A stretch of 34,649 nucleotides of DNA from Bacillota bacterium (GTDB lineage Bacteria > Bacillota_I > Bacilli_A > RF39 > UBA660), in contig DOEC01000007.1 of the NCBI GenBank assembly GCA_003524085.1, positions 1 through 34,649 on the forward strand, in the 5' to 3' direction. This document shows positions 22,593 to 30,733 of this stretch, one piece after another (within the stretch, counting starts at the first letter, position 1; the number at the start of each line of letters is the position of its first letter). The translations under genes were made by a program, and so were the position numbers. Below the pieces are notes generated by a model, which saw nothing but the letters and a program-made list of their open reading frames with translations, had not been told where the DNA came from and made no database searches.

Positions 22593-24944
22593 ATGTCTAA
22601 AAGTAACTTACCAGTAATATTACTGAAGAACCTTGTATTATTCCCTCTTGGAGACGCTAGAATTGAATTAAATAATAATATTACAAAAAAAATAATGGAT
22701 ATATCAAGAGATTATTTTGATAATAAAGTTTTAATTGTAACTCCACTTAACGATTTAGAAGAAGTACCAGATACAAACGATTTACCTAAAGTTGGAGTAG
22801 TAGCAAATATTGTTAGCAGAATTGATTTACCTAATGGAAACACTAGAATTGTTTTAAATGGTTTAAACAGGGTAAGAGTACTTAAATATATGTATTATTT
22901 AAACAATAAAGATATATTAGAAAGTGAAGTAATTACTTTCCCTGAAGTTCAATATAACGAAATAGAAGAAACAGCATTATTAAGAAAATTACTTGAAACT
23001 TTAGAAACTTATATCTCAGTTAACCCATTTTTGTCTAATGCAGTTTTAAATAAAATAAAAGGAATAAACGATTTAGATAAATTAACTGATATAGTATGTA
23101 ACTTTGTTAACTTTAGCACTCCAAAGAAATTAAAACTCGTAGTTGAGCCTAATAGAATTAACCGTGCTAAAAGATTAATTACTGAACTAAATATAGAACT
23201 TGCAATTTTAAATTTAGAAAATAAAATAGAAAACGATTTAAAAGCTGACTTAGATGAAATGCAAAAAGAAATGCTTTTAAAAGAAAAAATCAAAATAATT
23301 AAAAAAGAACTTGGAGAAGTTGATAATAAGTCTCTTTATATTGATAAAGTAAATAGAGTAATCAATAATAGGCATATTCCTATAGGTATTAAAGAAAGAT
23401 TGAAAAACGAAATATACAAGTATGAAAGTACACTAGAAACTAGTCCTGAACTAGCAGTGATTAAGTCTTACATTGATTATTTGTTAAGTATTCCTTTTGG
23501 TAAAATAACAAAAGACGAAACCGATTTAAATAAAGTAAGTGAAAGTTTAAACAAAACTCACTATGGACTTGATGAAGTTAAAACAAGAATATTAGAATAT
23601 GTTGCAGTTGAAACTAATAAAGAAAGTAATAATCCTATTATATGCTTAGTTGGTCCACCAGGTGTTGGTAAAACAACTTTAGCAGAAAGCATTGCAAATA
23701 GTCTAAATAAAAAGTTTGTCAAAATAAGTTTGGGTGGGCTAAACGACCCAGCTGAACTTCTAGGGCATAGAAAAACATACATAGGAAGTGCTCCTGGTAA
23801 AATAATTACATCTCTAATTAAAAGTAATGTAATGAACCCAGTTATATTATTAGATGAAATTGATAAAATGAGTAAGGATTATAAAGGAGACCCAGTAAAT
23901 GCTTTACTTGATATTTTAGATAGCAAACAAAATAAAGACTTTGTTGATAACTATATTGAAGAAAAGATAGATTTATCTAATGTTACATGGATATTAACTG
24001 CTAACGATAAATCTTCAATTCCTATGGTTCTTCAAGATAGATTAGATATAATTGAATTAAATTCATATCTTGACTATGAAAAAATATCTATTGCAAAGGA
24101 TTATCTAATTAGTAATTCTTTAAAGAAAAATGGAGTAACTATTAATATTACATTTACTAATAAAGCTATACTTAAATTAACCCAAGATTATACAAAAGAA
24201 AGTGGTGTTCGTGAACTAGATAGACTTATTAATAGAATAATTAGAAAAGTTGTAACTGAACACAAATTAAAAAATATTGAACTTACTGACTTAGTTATTA
24301 CACCTAGTTTGGTAAGAGAATACATAGGTGTTGAAAAATATTCAAATAATATGAAGCTTGGAACATCTACTATAGGATATGTAAAAGGATTAGCTTACAC
24401 TCCATATGGTGGGGAGACTTTAGAAATAGAAGTTACTGGTTATGCTGGTAAAGAATCGTTTTTTACTTCAGGGCATCTTGGTGAAACTTTAAAAGAAAGT
24501 ATTATGGTATCTTTGGGGTACATTAAATCTAATAAAGATTTGTTTAAAATAAATGATGAAATGTTTAATAGTACTCTTCATATTAACTTTAGAGAAGGTG
24601 GCATTCCCAAAGAAGGCCCATCAGCTGGTGCTATAATAACAACTGCACTTCTAAGTTATTTATTAAAAAAAGAAGTGCCTTCTACTATCAGTGCAAGTGG
24701 AGAAATTACTCTTTTAGGTGACATTCTTCCAGTTGGTGGTATAAGAGAAAAAAGTGTAGCTGCTATAAAAGATGGTATAACTAAAGTATACGTTTCAGTA
24801 TTAAATAAAAGAGATGTTGAATATTTAGATAAAGAAATAAAAGATAAAATTAAATTTGTTTTTGTTAAAAATTATATGGAAATTTATAACGATATTTTTG
24901 GAGGTGACAATAATGGTAGAAACAGAAAGAATGAAAATGATTAA
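22593..24944 (+). CDS. lon: ATP-dependent protease Lon
   Basis: A LonA-type protease of 783 aa that degrades misfolded and regulatory proteins in the cytoplasm. The N-terminal LAN domain (LPVILLKNLVLFP...) is followed by a coiled-coil stretch (MQKEMLLKEKIKIIKKELGE). The AAA+ module has Walker A GPPGVGKTT (K360) and Walker B VILLDEIDK. The C-terminal S16 protease has Ser677 in KEGPSAGA and Lys720 in GGIREKSVAA, the expected 43 residues apart. ATG 22593 has GGAGG 8 nt upstream. It shares a promoter-upstream element with hrcA. The 3' end overlaps the next gene by 32 nt. Confidence 0.97.
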   Translation: MSKSNLPVILLKNLVLFPLGDARIELNNNITKKIMDISRDYFDNKVLIVTPLNDLEEVPDTNDLPKVGVVANIVSRIDLPNGNTRIVLNGLNRVRVLKYMYYLNNKDILESEVITFPEVQYNEIEETALLRKLLETLETYISVNPFLSNAVLNKIKGINDLDKLTDIVCNFVNFSTPKKLKLVVEPNRINRAKRLITELNIELAILNLENKIENDLKADLDEMQKEMLLKEKIKIIKKELGEVDNKSLYIDKVNRVINNRHIPIGIKERLKNEIYKYESTLETSPELAVIKSYIDYLLSIPFGKITKDETDLNKVSESLNKTHYGLDEVKTRILEYVAVETNKESNNPIICLVGPPGVGKTTLAESIANSLNKKFVKISLGGLNDPAELLGHRKTYIGSAPGKIITSLIKSNVMNPVILLDEIDKMSKDYKGDPVNALLDILDSKQNKDFVDNYIEEKIDLSNVTWILTANDKSSIPMVLQDRLDIIELNSYLDYEKISIAKDYLISNSLKKNGVTINITFTNKAILKLTQDYTKESGVRELDRLINRIIRKVVTEHKLKNIELTDLVITPSLVREYIGVEKYSNNMKLGTSTIGYVKGLAYTPYGGETLEIEVTGYAGKESFFTSGHLGETLKESIMVSLGYIKSNKDLFKINDEMFNSTLHINFREGGIPKEGPSAGAIITTALLSYLLKKEVPSTISASGEITLLGDILPVGGIREKSVAAIKDGITKVYVSVLNKRDVEYLDKEIKDKIKFVFVKNYMEIYNDIFGGDNNGRNRKNEND

Positions 24945-25143
24945 AAGTTTATATCAAGGTGAAATAAAAGAACTTTGTTATGATGAAATACCAAGAGAAG
25001 ACGGCTTAACTCTTATTAATGTATATATTAAATTAGATGACGGGTTTGATACAAAGCTAAACTTAGGAATTATTGGAGTATCAACAGAAGAAAAAAAGAA
25101 AGAACTAGAAAGCCTTGGATATAAAAGGATACTTAAAAAATAG
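24913..25143 (+). CDS. Unknown 76-aa protein overlapping lon
   Basis: Not recognised. A small acidic-basic protein (MVETERMKMIKSLYQGEIKE) ending in GVSTEEKKKELESLGYKRIL. It starts inside lon (32-nt overlap, different frame) behind a strong GGAGGTG SD 6-8 nt upstream, so its production should follow lon translation. No membrane segment. A Lon adaptor is conceivable only from position. Confidence 0.6.
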   Translation: MVETERMKMIKSLYQGEIKELCYDEIPREDGLTLINVYIKLDDGFDTKLNLGIIGVSTEEKKKELESLGYKRILKK

Positions 25144-25154
25144 TAATAAAATAA

Positions 25155-25192
25155 ACACTTCTTCATATTTATTAAATGAAAGGAGTGTTTTA
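25155..25192 (+). promoter_or_regulatory. Hairpin covering the SD of the SpoVID-like gene
   Basis: ACACTTCTTCAT (25155-25166) pairs with ATGAAAGGAGTGT (25176-25188) with one bulge and one wobble. The right arm contains the SD AAGGAG (25180-25185), and TTTTATT follows. It could hide the ribosome site or act as a terminator after the lon transcript. Confidence 0.5.
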
Positions 25193-25194
25193 TT

Positions 25195-25890
25195 ATGAAA
25201 GAAACAATAGAATTTAAAAAAGATTGTATGTTAAAAACGTACGTCTCTAGTATTAGTGATATTACTTTATCTCACGACTACAAAATATTAGAAGACACTA
25301 TAGAAGGATATTTTGATGTTGCAGGTTCATATAAAGCTACTATGTCAAGTGTAGAAAAAGAAGACTTCTTTTACACAATTCCATTTACTATTGCTTTATC
25401 AAGTTTAATTGACAAAGACAGTATTAATCTAAGCATACATGACTTTAGTTACGAAACTGAAAAAGATGTATTACACTTAAAAATGGTATTAGATATGGAA
25501 TATTCTAAATTGCCAGAAGAAGTTAATAATGAAGAAACGGGGGAAAAAGAAATGGAAGAAGTTAACGATGTAATAGATGATTACATAAATGAGAAAGACC
25601 TTCTTAGTCCAAAAGACTTTCATGATGAAGTGATGCTTGATAAAACAGCTACAATTAAAGAAACTAATAACGAAATAACTGATAATAATATGAAAACAAT
25701 TTTTAATAATGTAACAGAAGAGGAATATTCTAAATTTAAAGTATACATTATGAGAGAAGAAGATACATTAGATAGTATCTTACTTAAGTATAACGTTAAA
25801 ATTGATGATATAACAGATTATAACGACGTAGAAAACATTCATGTTGGAGACAAGATAATTATTCCTATTATTAAAAATGAAGAAAATTAA
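25195..25890 (+). CDS. SpoVID-like LysM protein
   Basis: A 231-aa protein with an N-terminal beta-rich domain (residues 1-110, TIEFKKDCMLKTYVSSISDI, then YFDVAGSYKA) of the SpoVID/SipL type. An acidic linker follows, with a C-terminal LysM domain (about 183-227: YIMREEDTLDSILLKYNV, then ENIHVGDKIIIP). In Bacillus, SpoVID sits on the forespore surface and guides coat assembly, and is followed by ysxE; the same order is seen here. There is no signal peptide, as expected for a mother-cell protein. It is shorter than Bacillus SpoVID because the linker is reduced. The call rests on architecture plus neighbour. Confidence 0.6.
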   Translation: MKETIEFKKDCMLKTYVSSISDITLSHDYKILEDTIEGYFDVAGSYKATMSSVEKEDFFYTIPFTIALSSLIDKDSINLSIHDFSYETEKDVLHLKMVLDMEYSKLPEEVNNEETGEKEMEEVNDVIDDYINEKDLLSPKDFHDEVMLDKTATIKETNNEITDNNMKTIFNNVTEEEYSKFKVYIMREEDTLDSILLKYNVKIDDITDYNDVENIHVGDKIIIPIIKNEEN

Positions 25891-26758
25891 AAAAATAAAA
25901 ATAATTGGAAAAGCTAAAATATATGAAACAGATGATGGTAAATATGTAGTTAAAAAAGAAAAGAAAGACTTATCTAACTTATTTGATTATCTTAGTTCTA
26001 GGGGAATTACTACTTTTGCAAATAGAATTAATAAAATTGATGATCTTATAAGATATGAGTATGTTGAAACTTCTAATTTTATTAATGACTCAGACTATAT
26101 AGAATTTATAAAAAATGTAGCTATACTACACTATAAAACAGCATACTTTAAAACAGAAAGCAGAAAAGTTTTTAAAGATATCTATAATAAACTAATAGAT
26201 AAAGTTGACTATCTAAAGGATTACTATAATAAATTAATTGAAAAAATTGATAATGAACACTTTATGAGCCCATCTAGTTATTTAATTGCAAGAAATTATA
26301 CTATAATAAGTTCCAATTTATATTTTATTGAAAGAGAATTAAATAGTTGGTATAATTTAGTAAAAGATCAAACTAAAACTAGGGTATGTATAGTCAACAA
26401 TAATCTTAAATTTGATAATTTTATAAAAGGGAATAAATTAATATTTACAAGTTGGGATAATTATTTGGTTGATACACCTATCATTGACATATATAAAATA
26501 TATAGAAATGAATATAAAAGTACTGATATGACTACATTATTTAAAGAATATAATAGTGTATTTAAACTTAACGATGAAGAAATAAAACTATTTAATATAA
26601 TGATAAGTTTTCCTATTAGTATAAACTTAGAATGTAGTGAGTACAACAAAGTAAGGTCAGTAAAAGAAATGTTAGACTACACTTATAGAACCAGTAAGTT
26701 TATATCTTCAGGAGTCTTTAAAGAGTTGATACACGAGAATACTAATCAAAATGAGTAA
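25877..26758 (+). CDS. YsxE/CotS-like kinase-fold protein
   Basis: A 293-aa soluble protein overlapping the LysM gene by 14 nt. It starts like a degenerate aminoglycoside-phosphotransferase-type kinase (IIGKAKIYETDDGKYVVKKE, a Lys in the ATP-lobe strand) and later has RVCIVNNNLKFDNFI. The latter corresponds to the H-G-D-x-x-x-x-N catalytic loop of CotS/YsxE proteins, but with N-N-N-L-K-F-D-N, so the catalytic Asp is missing and phosphotransfer is doubtful. Position behind a SpoVID-like gene supports YsxE. A spore-coat role is inferred. Confidence 0.55.
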   Translation: MKKIKKIKIIGKAKIYETDDGKYVVKKEKKDLSNLFDYLSSRGITTFANRINKIDDLIRYEYVETSNFINDSDYIEFIKNVAILHYKTAYFKTESRKVFKDIYNKLIDKVDYLKDYYNKLIEKIDNEHFMSPSSYLIARNYTIISSNLYFIERELNSWYNLVKDQTKTRVCIVNNNLKFDNFIKGNKLIFTSWDNYLVDTPIIDIYKIYRNEYKSTDMTTLFKEYNSVFKLNDEEIKLFNIMISFPISINLECSEYNKVRSVKEMLDYTYRTSKFISSGVFKELIHENTNQNE

Positions 26759-26902
26759 AAGAACGACATTGCTTCTTGATGGATTAATAAGAGAGAAAAT
26801 AGCTTGCCAAAATATCAAGACAATATTAACTAATACTAAAAGAGTATTAAATAAATGTCTATTATTTTTATAAAGATTTTTAATATCATTTAATTTATTC
26901 AT
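26708..26902 (-). CDS. Possible small two-helix membrane protein
   Basis: A 64-aa frame and the only coding candidate in the gap 26759-27002. It has a charged N-terminus (MNKLNDIKNLYKNNRH) followed by two hydrophobic segments (about 17-38 and 46-60) separated by NPSRSN. Codon use is natural for this genome. Against it: there is no SD (TATATAGT precedes the ATG), and its 3' end overlaps the YsxE-like gene by 51 nt. AT-rich antisense frames often look hydrophobic. Confidence 0.35.
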   Translation of the reverse strand: MNKLNDIKNLYKNNRHLFNTLLVLVNIVLIFWQAIFSLINPSRSNVVLLLILISILVYQLFKDS

Positions 26903-27002
26903 ACTATATATTATGATAAAAGAGACTATTTGTGAGTTTCTTTTATTTTTCTAGTGAAATCTATTTATTTTTATGTTATACTTATAATAGGAGTGAGACA
27001 AT

Positions 27003-27167
27003 ATGAAAAAAGGGTTTGTATCAATGGCTACAGTGTATGCATTTTTAATAGTATTCTTATTAATATTATCGTCTATATTATCTAAGTATGTAATGAGAAA
27101 TAGACTAATTAATAGTCTTAACGAAACAGTAAAAAATGAACTAAATGAGAGGTATAACAATGACTAA
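27003..27167 (+). CDS. Short prepilin-like membrane protein
   Basis: A 54-aa protein: MKKGFVSMATVYAFLIVFLL continuing into ILSSILSKYV, then a polar tail. The KKGF start followed by one long hydrophobic helix matches a class III/type IV prepilin N-terminus cut after G, but the usual Glu at position 5 of the mature form is Ala. AGGAG lies 9 nt upstream. The end overlaps the next gene by 8 nt. With the next two genes it forms a small pseudopilin set; the missing Glu suggests a tip or initiating subunit, or a relaxed processing site. Confidence 0.65.
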   Translation: MKKGFVSMATVYAFLIVFLLILSSILSKYVMRNRLINSLNETVKNELNERYNND

Positions 27168-27612
27168 AAAAGGCTTTGTATTTATAGAAACAATAATAGT
27201 AATTGTCTTACTTAGTGTTGGTATTGCTAGTATGTACTCTTTAATGAGTAATATAACAACTGATATAAAAATGAGAAAATACTTTGATAATATAAGTGAT
27301 TTATATAAAACTAATATTATAAGAAACAATACAAATAAAAACTTAACTGGCTCAACGTATTTAGAAATTACAAAAGATAACTGTACATCATACATGAGTA
27401 GTAATTGTAATAGTTTACTTACTGACTTAGAAGTAGAAAGAGTAGTTATTAGCTTTACTAATTTAGATAATATAATAAATAGTGATACAACACTTCCTAA
27501 TAGTTTGAATGAATATCTAAAAACAATTAATTCATATAAAACAAATAAATACATAATAGTTAACTACAAATACAATAACAAAAACTATTATGCATCTTTA
27601 GAGGTGAAGTAA
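27160..27612 (+). CDS. Prepilin-like protein (pseudopilin)
   Basis: A 150-aa protein with MTKKGFVFIETIIVIVLLSV: basic leader, G|F cleavage site, Glu5 and a single N-terminal helix, then a soluble domain with paired cysteines (DNCTSYMSSNCNSL). ATG 27160 has AGAGG 7 nt upstream; an ATG at 27145 is in frame but precedes the SD. Processing would need a prepilin peptidase, not present in this window. It probably assembles with its two neighbours at the membrane; a DNA-uptake or type IV pilus role is possible. Confidence 0.75.
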   Translation: MTKKGFVFIETIIVIVLLSVGIASMYSLMSNITTDIKMRKYFDNISDLYKTNIIRNNTNKNLTGSTYLEITKDNCTSYMSSNCNSLLTDLEVERVVISFTNLDNIINSDTTLPNSLNEYLKTINSYKTNKYIIVNYKYNNKNYYASLEVK

Positions 27613-28052
27613 TGAAAAAAAATGGATTTACCTTAGTTGAACTAACTATAAGTATTGCTCTATTATCAGTAGTAATGATATTCTTATTAAACTTTCTAAC
27701 ACTAGTTAAAAAAGAAGATGTAGGAATAGAAGAAACTACAAATATGGAAATAGATAAAAGTGTAATTTCTAAAACTATTAATAGTGATATCTTAAAAGAA
27801 AACTATATAAATACGTTTTCTTGTACAGAAGTATTATGTGATATAACTTTAAAAAGCGGGGCTAAAAGAAGTATTACTATTGATGGAAATGTAGTTAAAT
27901 ATATTGATACTATAAATAATAAAGTATTATTATCGAGAAAAACTAGTTTACCATATACTTTAAAAAGCACTAGTTTGACTACTATTGATAAAATAACATT
28001 CGTTACAAAAAACTTTGAATACAATATAGAAATAATATCTAGTAAAATCTAG
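27612..28052 (+). CDS. Prepilin-like protein with N-methylation motif
   Basis: A 146-aa protein with the textbook prepilin start MKKNGFTLVELTISIALLSV (cleavage G|F, Glu5) and a hydrophobic helix to about residue 33. The ~110-residue soluble domain has Cys pair SCTEVLCDI. It overlaps the previous gene by 1 nt (TAATG) with AGAGGTGAAG upstream. Last gene of the three; a terminator starts within its final codons. It resembles minor pilins or Com pseudopilins, but I cannot assign a Com letter. Confidence 0.8.
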   Translation: MKKNGFTLVELTISIALLSVVMIFLLNFLTLVKKEDVGIEETTNMEIDKSVISKTINSDILKENYINTFSCTEVLCDITLKSGAKRSITIDGNVVKYIDTINNKVLLSRKTSLPYTLKSTSLTTIDKITFVTKNFEYNIEIISSKI

Positions 28053-28060
28053 ATATTTTT
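28034..28060 (+). terminator. Terminator between the pilin genes and ylbJ
   Basis: AATATCTAG (28034-28042), loop TAAAAT, CTAGATATT (28049-28057) and a T run on the plus strand. The convergent ylbJ ends in the same hairpin, so it may work in both directions, more weakly on the minus strand. Confidence 0.65.
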
Positions 28061-28939
28061 AAATACTATAAAAGTTAAGATTATACTTATTAATATAACT
28101 AAAACTTTATTTTTTATAAATATTTTGTAATCTAGTTTATAACTTGACATTATTCCAAAAGCTTGCATTATTACAGAAATACCACTCATACTTATACCAA
28201 AAGCTAATAATGTATATTTATAAACTAAAGGAATGTTAAGAATACTTATACTTTTAACTCCGGTAGTAAGTTCTAATATGATGTTTATAATTGTAAGTGT
28301 AAGTTGGTTTATTCTTAAATATTCTTTAACAATATTAATGATTATAGTAAATACTACTATTATTCCTAGTATAACTAAAAGAGCAGAAAAGCTATTTTGT
28401 ATGCTAGATTTTAAAAGATTAAAAAATTCTACTTTACTTTTATCGCTAACAAAATCTTTATTATCTAAACTTTTATAATTAATTAAATAAACAATAAAAC
28501 TACTTAAATAAAGAATACCTAAAACAATAATGGGATACACTTTATTGTTAAGTAAAACTCCTACTGTACCTATAATAAACATCGGGTTAGGAAAAAAAGA
28601 AAAAGCTAAAACTCTTGAAGCATCATTTATACTAATGCTATTATTTTTAATCATGTAAGATAAATATTTAGCATTACTAGGTAGTCCACTTATCATACTA
28701 ACTATTAAAAAGTTTACATATTTAAACTTAAAAATATGTTTTAAATTGTCAAAATATTTATAGTTTAATAGTATATCAGTTAATATAAAAAACGGCATTA
28801 AGCTAGGTAGTACATTTTTTACAAATACTGAAATGCCTTGATTAACTGCATTTATAACTAAGCTAGAGTTAGTAAGAAATACAAATAAAATAAACGTTAA
28901 AAGTATAGTAAGTGTAATATCTTTAATAAATTTAATCAT
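28049..28939 (-). CDS. ylbJ: YlbJ-like sporulation membrane protein
   Basis: A 296-aa polytopic membrane protein with roughly eight hydrophobic segments. It matches YlbJ: VLPSLMPFFILTDILL, then ISGLPSNAKYLSYMI (family SG[YL]P.[GN]AK), then ASRVLAFSFFPNPMFIIGTVG. YlbJ is a nucleoside-recognition-gate type protein needed for spore heat resistance in Bacillus. In B. subtilis ylbJ lies close to ylbL; here the two are divergent neighbours. ATG 28939 has AAAGGA about 7 nt upstream on the minus strand. Confidence 0.8.
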   Translation of the reverse strand: MIKFIKDITLTILLTFILFVFLTNSSLVINAVNQGISVFVKNVLPSLMPFFILTDILLNYKYFDNLKHIFKFKYVNFLIVSMISGLPSNAKYLSYMIKNNSISINDASRVLAFSFFPNPMFIIGTVGVLLNNKVYPIIVLGILYLSSFIVYLINYKSLDNKDFVSDKSKVEFFNLLKSSIQNSFSALLVILGIIVVFTIIINIVKEYLRINQLTLTIINIILELTTGVKSISILNIPLVYKYTLLAFGISMSGISVIMQAFGIMSSYKLDYKIFIKNKVLVILISIILTFIVFKNI

Positions 28940-28954
28940 AATTAGTCCTTTCAG

Positions 28955-28963
28955 TGTTATAAT
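28955..28963 (+). promoter_or_regulatory. Extended -10 directly before ylbL
   Basis: TGTTATAAT (28955-28963) ends 6 nt before the ATG at 28970, so transcription would begin at or next to the start codon. No -35 match is obvious. No SD fits in between. Confidence 0.5.
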
Positions 28964-28969
28964 ATTAAT

Positions 28970-29980
28970 ATGAAAACTAATAAATTATATGAAAAAACAA
29001 AAAAATTTTTAAAGAATAACTATAAATTTTTAATTATTTATGGCATCTTACTACTTTTATTTACAGTAAGACTTGATTATGAAGTATATACTCCAGGTGG
29101 TCTAAGTAACTTAAATAAGAGAATTTCAGTTGATAATCCTTATGAAAGCAAGGGAAGTTTAAATTTAACATATGTTAATGCTAAAAAGGGAATTATTCCA
29201 ATGATACTTTTAAGTTATATTATACCTTCATGGGACTTAGTTAGCATAGACGACAGTAGAATTGAAGACGAAGACTATATAGATATCTTAGCCCGCGGTA
29301 AGATAGACTTAAAAAGTGTTAATGGAAATGCGACTATAACGGCTTTTAAAAAAGCAAATATGGATTATAATATAGTAAAAAATGATTTAACAGTTTATTA
29401 TGTATTTAATGAGGCGACTACAAATTTGAAAGTTGGAGACATCATAAAGAAAGTAGATGATGAAGTTGTTTCTGATTTAGCTAATTTTAAAAAGCTAATA
29501 AGTGAAAAAAATGTAGGAGATACAGTAACTTTTACAGTAATAAGAAATAATAAAGAAACTATTAAAACGGGGAAAATATATGAAAGTGACGACAGTAAGC
29601 TAATTGGAATATACCTAACTAGCGTCTTAGAAGTCACAACTGATAAAAATGTAGTATTTAAATATAAAAATAATGAAAGTGGATCTTCAGGTGGCTTAAT
29701 GAGCGCTCTTGAAATATATAACCAATTAACTAAGAGTGATATAACAAAAGGCCTAACTATTGCTGGAACAGGTACAATAGATATGGATGGAAATGTAGGA
29801 GAAATAGCTGGAGTTAAATATAAAATTATGGGGGCAGTAAAAAATAAAGCTGATGTATTCATTGTTCCAGCTGATAATTATGAAGAAGCTAAACAAATAG
29901 TGAATAAATATAACTATAAAATCAAATTAATTGAGGCGAAAAATTTTAATCAAGTACTTGAAGACTTGGAGAAAATATAA
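28970..29980 (+). CDS. ylbL: YlbL-type PDZ-S16 (Lon-like) membrane protease
   Basis: A 336-aa membrane-anchored protease. One TM segment lies at about 20-34 (FLIIYGILLLLFTV), then a PDZ domain (about 140-200, LKVGDIIKKVDDEVVSDLAN), then an S16 Lon-like domain. The dyad is Ser240 in GSSGGLM and Lys285 in AGVKYKI, 45 residues apart as in B. subtilis YlbL (S234/K279). The canonical GPSAG is altered to GSSGG. The family degrades the SOS division inhibitor YneA and related targets at the membrane. The start has no SD and follows a -10 box at 6 nt, suggesting a leaderless mRNA. Confidence 0.88.
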   Translation: MKTNKLYEKTKKFLKNNYKFLIIYGILLLLFTVRLDYEVYTPGGLSNLNKRISVDNPYESKGSLNLTYVNAKKGIIPMILLSYIIPSWDLVSIDDSRIEDEDYIDILARGKIDLKSVNGNATITAFKKANMDYNIVKNDLTVYYVFNEATTNLKVGDIIKKVDDEVVSDLANFKKLISEKNVGDTVTFTVIRNNKETIKTGKIYESDDSKLIGIYLTSVLEVTTDKNVVFKYKNNESGSSGGLMSALEIYNQLTKSDITKGLTIAGTGTIDMDGNVGEIAGVKYKIMGAVKNKADVFIVPADNYEEAKQIVNKYNYKIKLIEAKNFNQVLEDLEKI

Positions 29981-30004
29981 TATAATTATTAAAGGGGGAA
30001 AACC

Positions 30005-30310
30005 ATGAAATACATAACATTAAATAATGAAGAACTAAATAGTATTGCTTATTACAAAGAAGTAATGCATATAAGTGGAGAAGTATCTGTGCACTTAATA
30101 CATGATGTGATTAATAGTTATTTAAAGAACAACTTAATAATTGCTAACTATAAAGAAAAACGAAAAAGTAAATACAGATATGTTATTTATGATAATAACG
30201 AGGCAAACGAAGAATATCTAAAATATGAGTTTGACTTAATCGAAGTTGAACCAAGTGAAAAAGAAGCGTTGATGTATTATTTTACAAAGGCTAAAGTATT
30301 AAAAAGATAG
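30005..30310 (+). CDS. Unknown 101-aa protein before nusB
   Basis: Not recognised. A soluble protein with a helical first half (VHLIHDVINSYLKNNL), a basic patch YKEKRKSKYRY, and an acidic end. ATG 30005 has AAAGGGGG 6-8 nt upstream. It lies 24 nt after ylbL and 12 nt before nusB, so it is probably in one operon with nusB-xseA-xseB. Confidence 0.65.
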   Translation: MKYITLNNEELNSIAYYKEVMHISGEVSVHLIHDVINSYLKNNLIIANYKEKRKSKYRYVIYDNNEANEEYLKYEFDLIEVEPSEKEALMYYFTKAKVLKR

Positions 30311-30322
30311 GAGTAATGAAGT

Positions 30323-30733
30323 ATGAAAGTAACAAGAAGTGAATTAAGAGAAAGAATAATGACTTGTCTATATCAAATAAATATATATAGAAAAGATAAT
30401 ATGGAGTACACCTTAGAAGATGTGTTAAAAGAAAATGATAAAGAGAACAATAAATTTGTAAAAGATATTGTTACTGGAGTACTAGACAATGAAGTTTTAC
30501 TAGATAATATTATAGATAAATACCTAGATGGGTGGACAATAAAAAGACTCGGTAATATTGATCAAGCTATATTTAGAATGAGTGTGTATGAATTACTATA
30601 TACTAAAACACCACACATAGTAAGTATAAATGAAGGTATTGTTTTATCTAAAAAATATAGTGATGAAAAAGTAACTAATATGTTAAATGCAGTACTAGAT
30701 AAAATACTTAATAATGAGGTTAAAGATGAATGA
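30323..30733 (+). CDS. nusB: Transcription antitermination factor NusB
   Basis: A 136-aa all-helical RNA-binding protein that, with NusE/S10, binds boxA in rRNA leaders. It shows the NusB opening VTRSELRERIMTCLYQI, the middle FVKDIVTGVLDN and the signature WTIKRLGNIDQAIFRMSVYE followed by NEGIVLSKKYSDEK and NAVLDKI. Length is normal. An AGGAG lies about 9 nt upstream. It overlaps xseA by 8 nt. Confidence 0.93.
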   Translation: MKVTRSELRERIMTCLYQINIYRKDNMEYTLEDVLKENDKENNKFVKDIVTGVLDNEVLLDNIIDKYLDGWTIKRLGNIDQAIFRMSVYELLYTKTPHIVSINEGIVLSKKYSDEKVTNMLNAVLDKILNNEVKDE

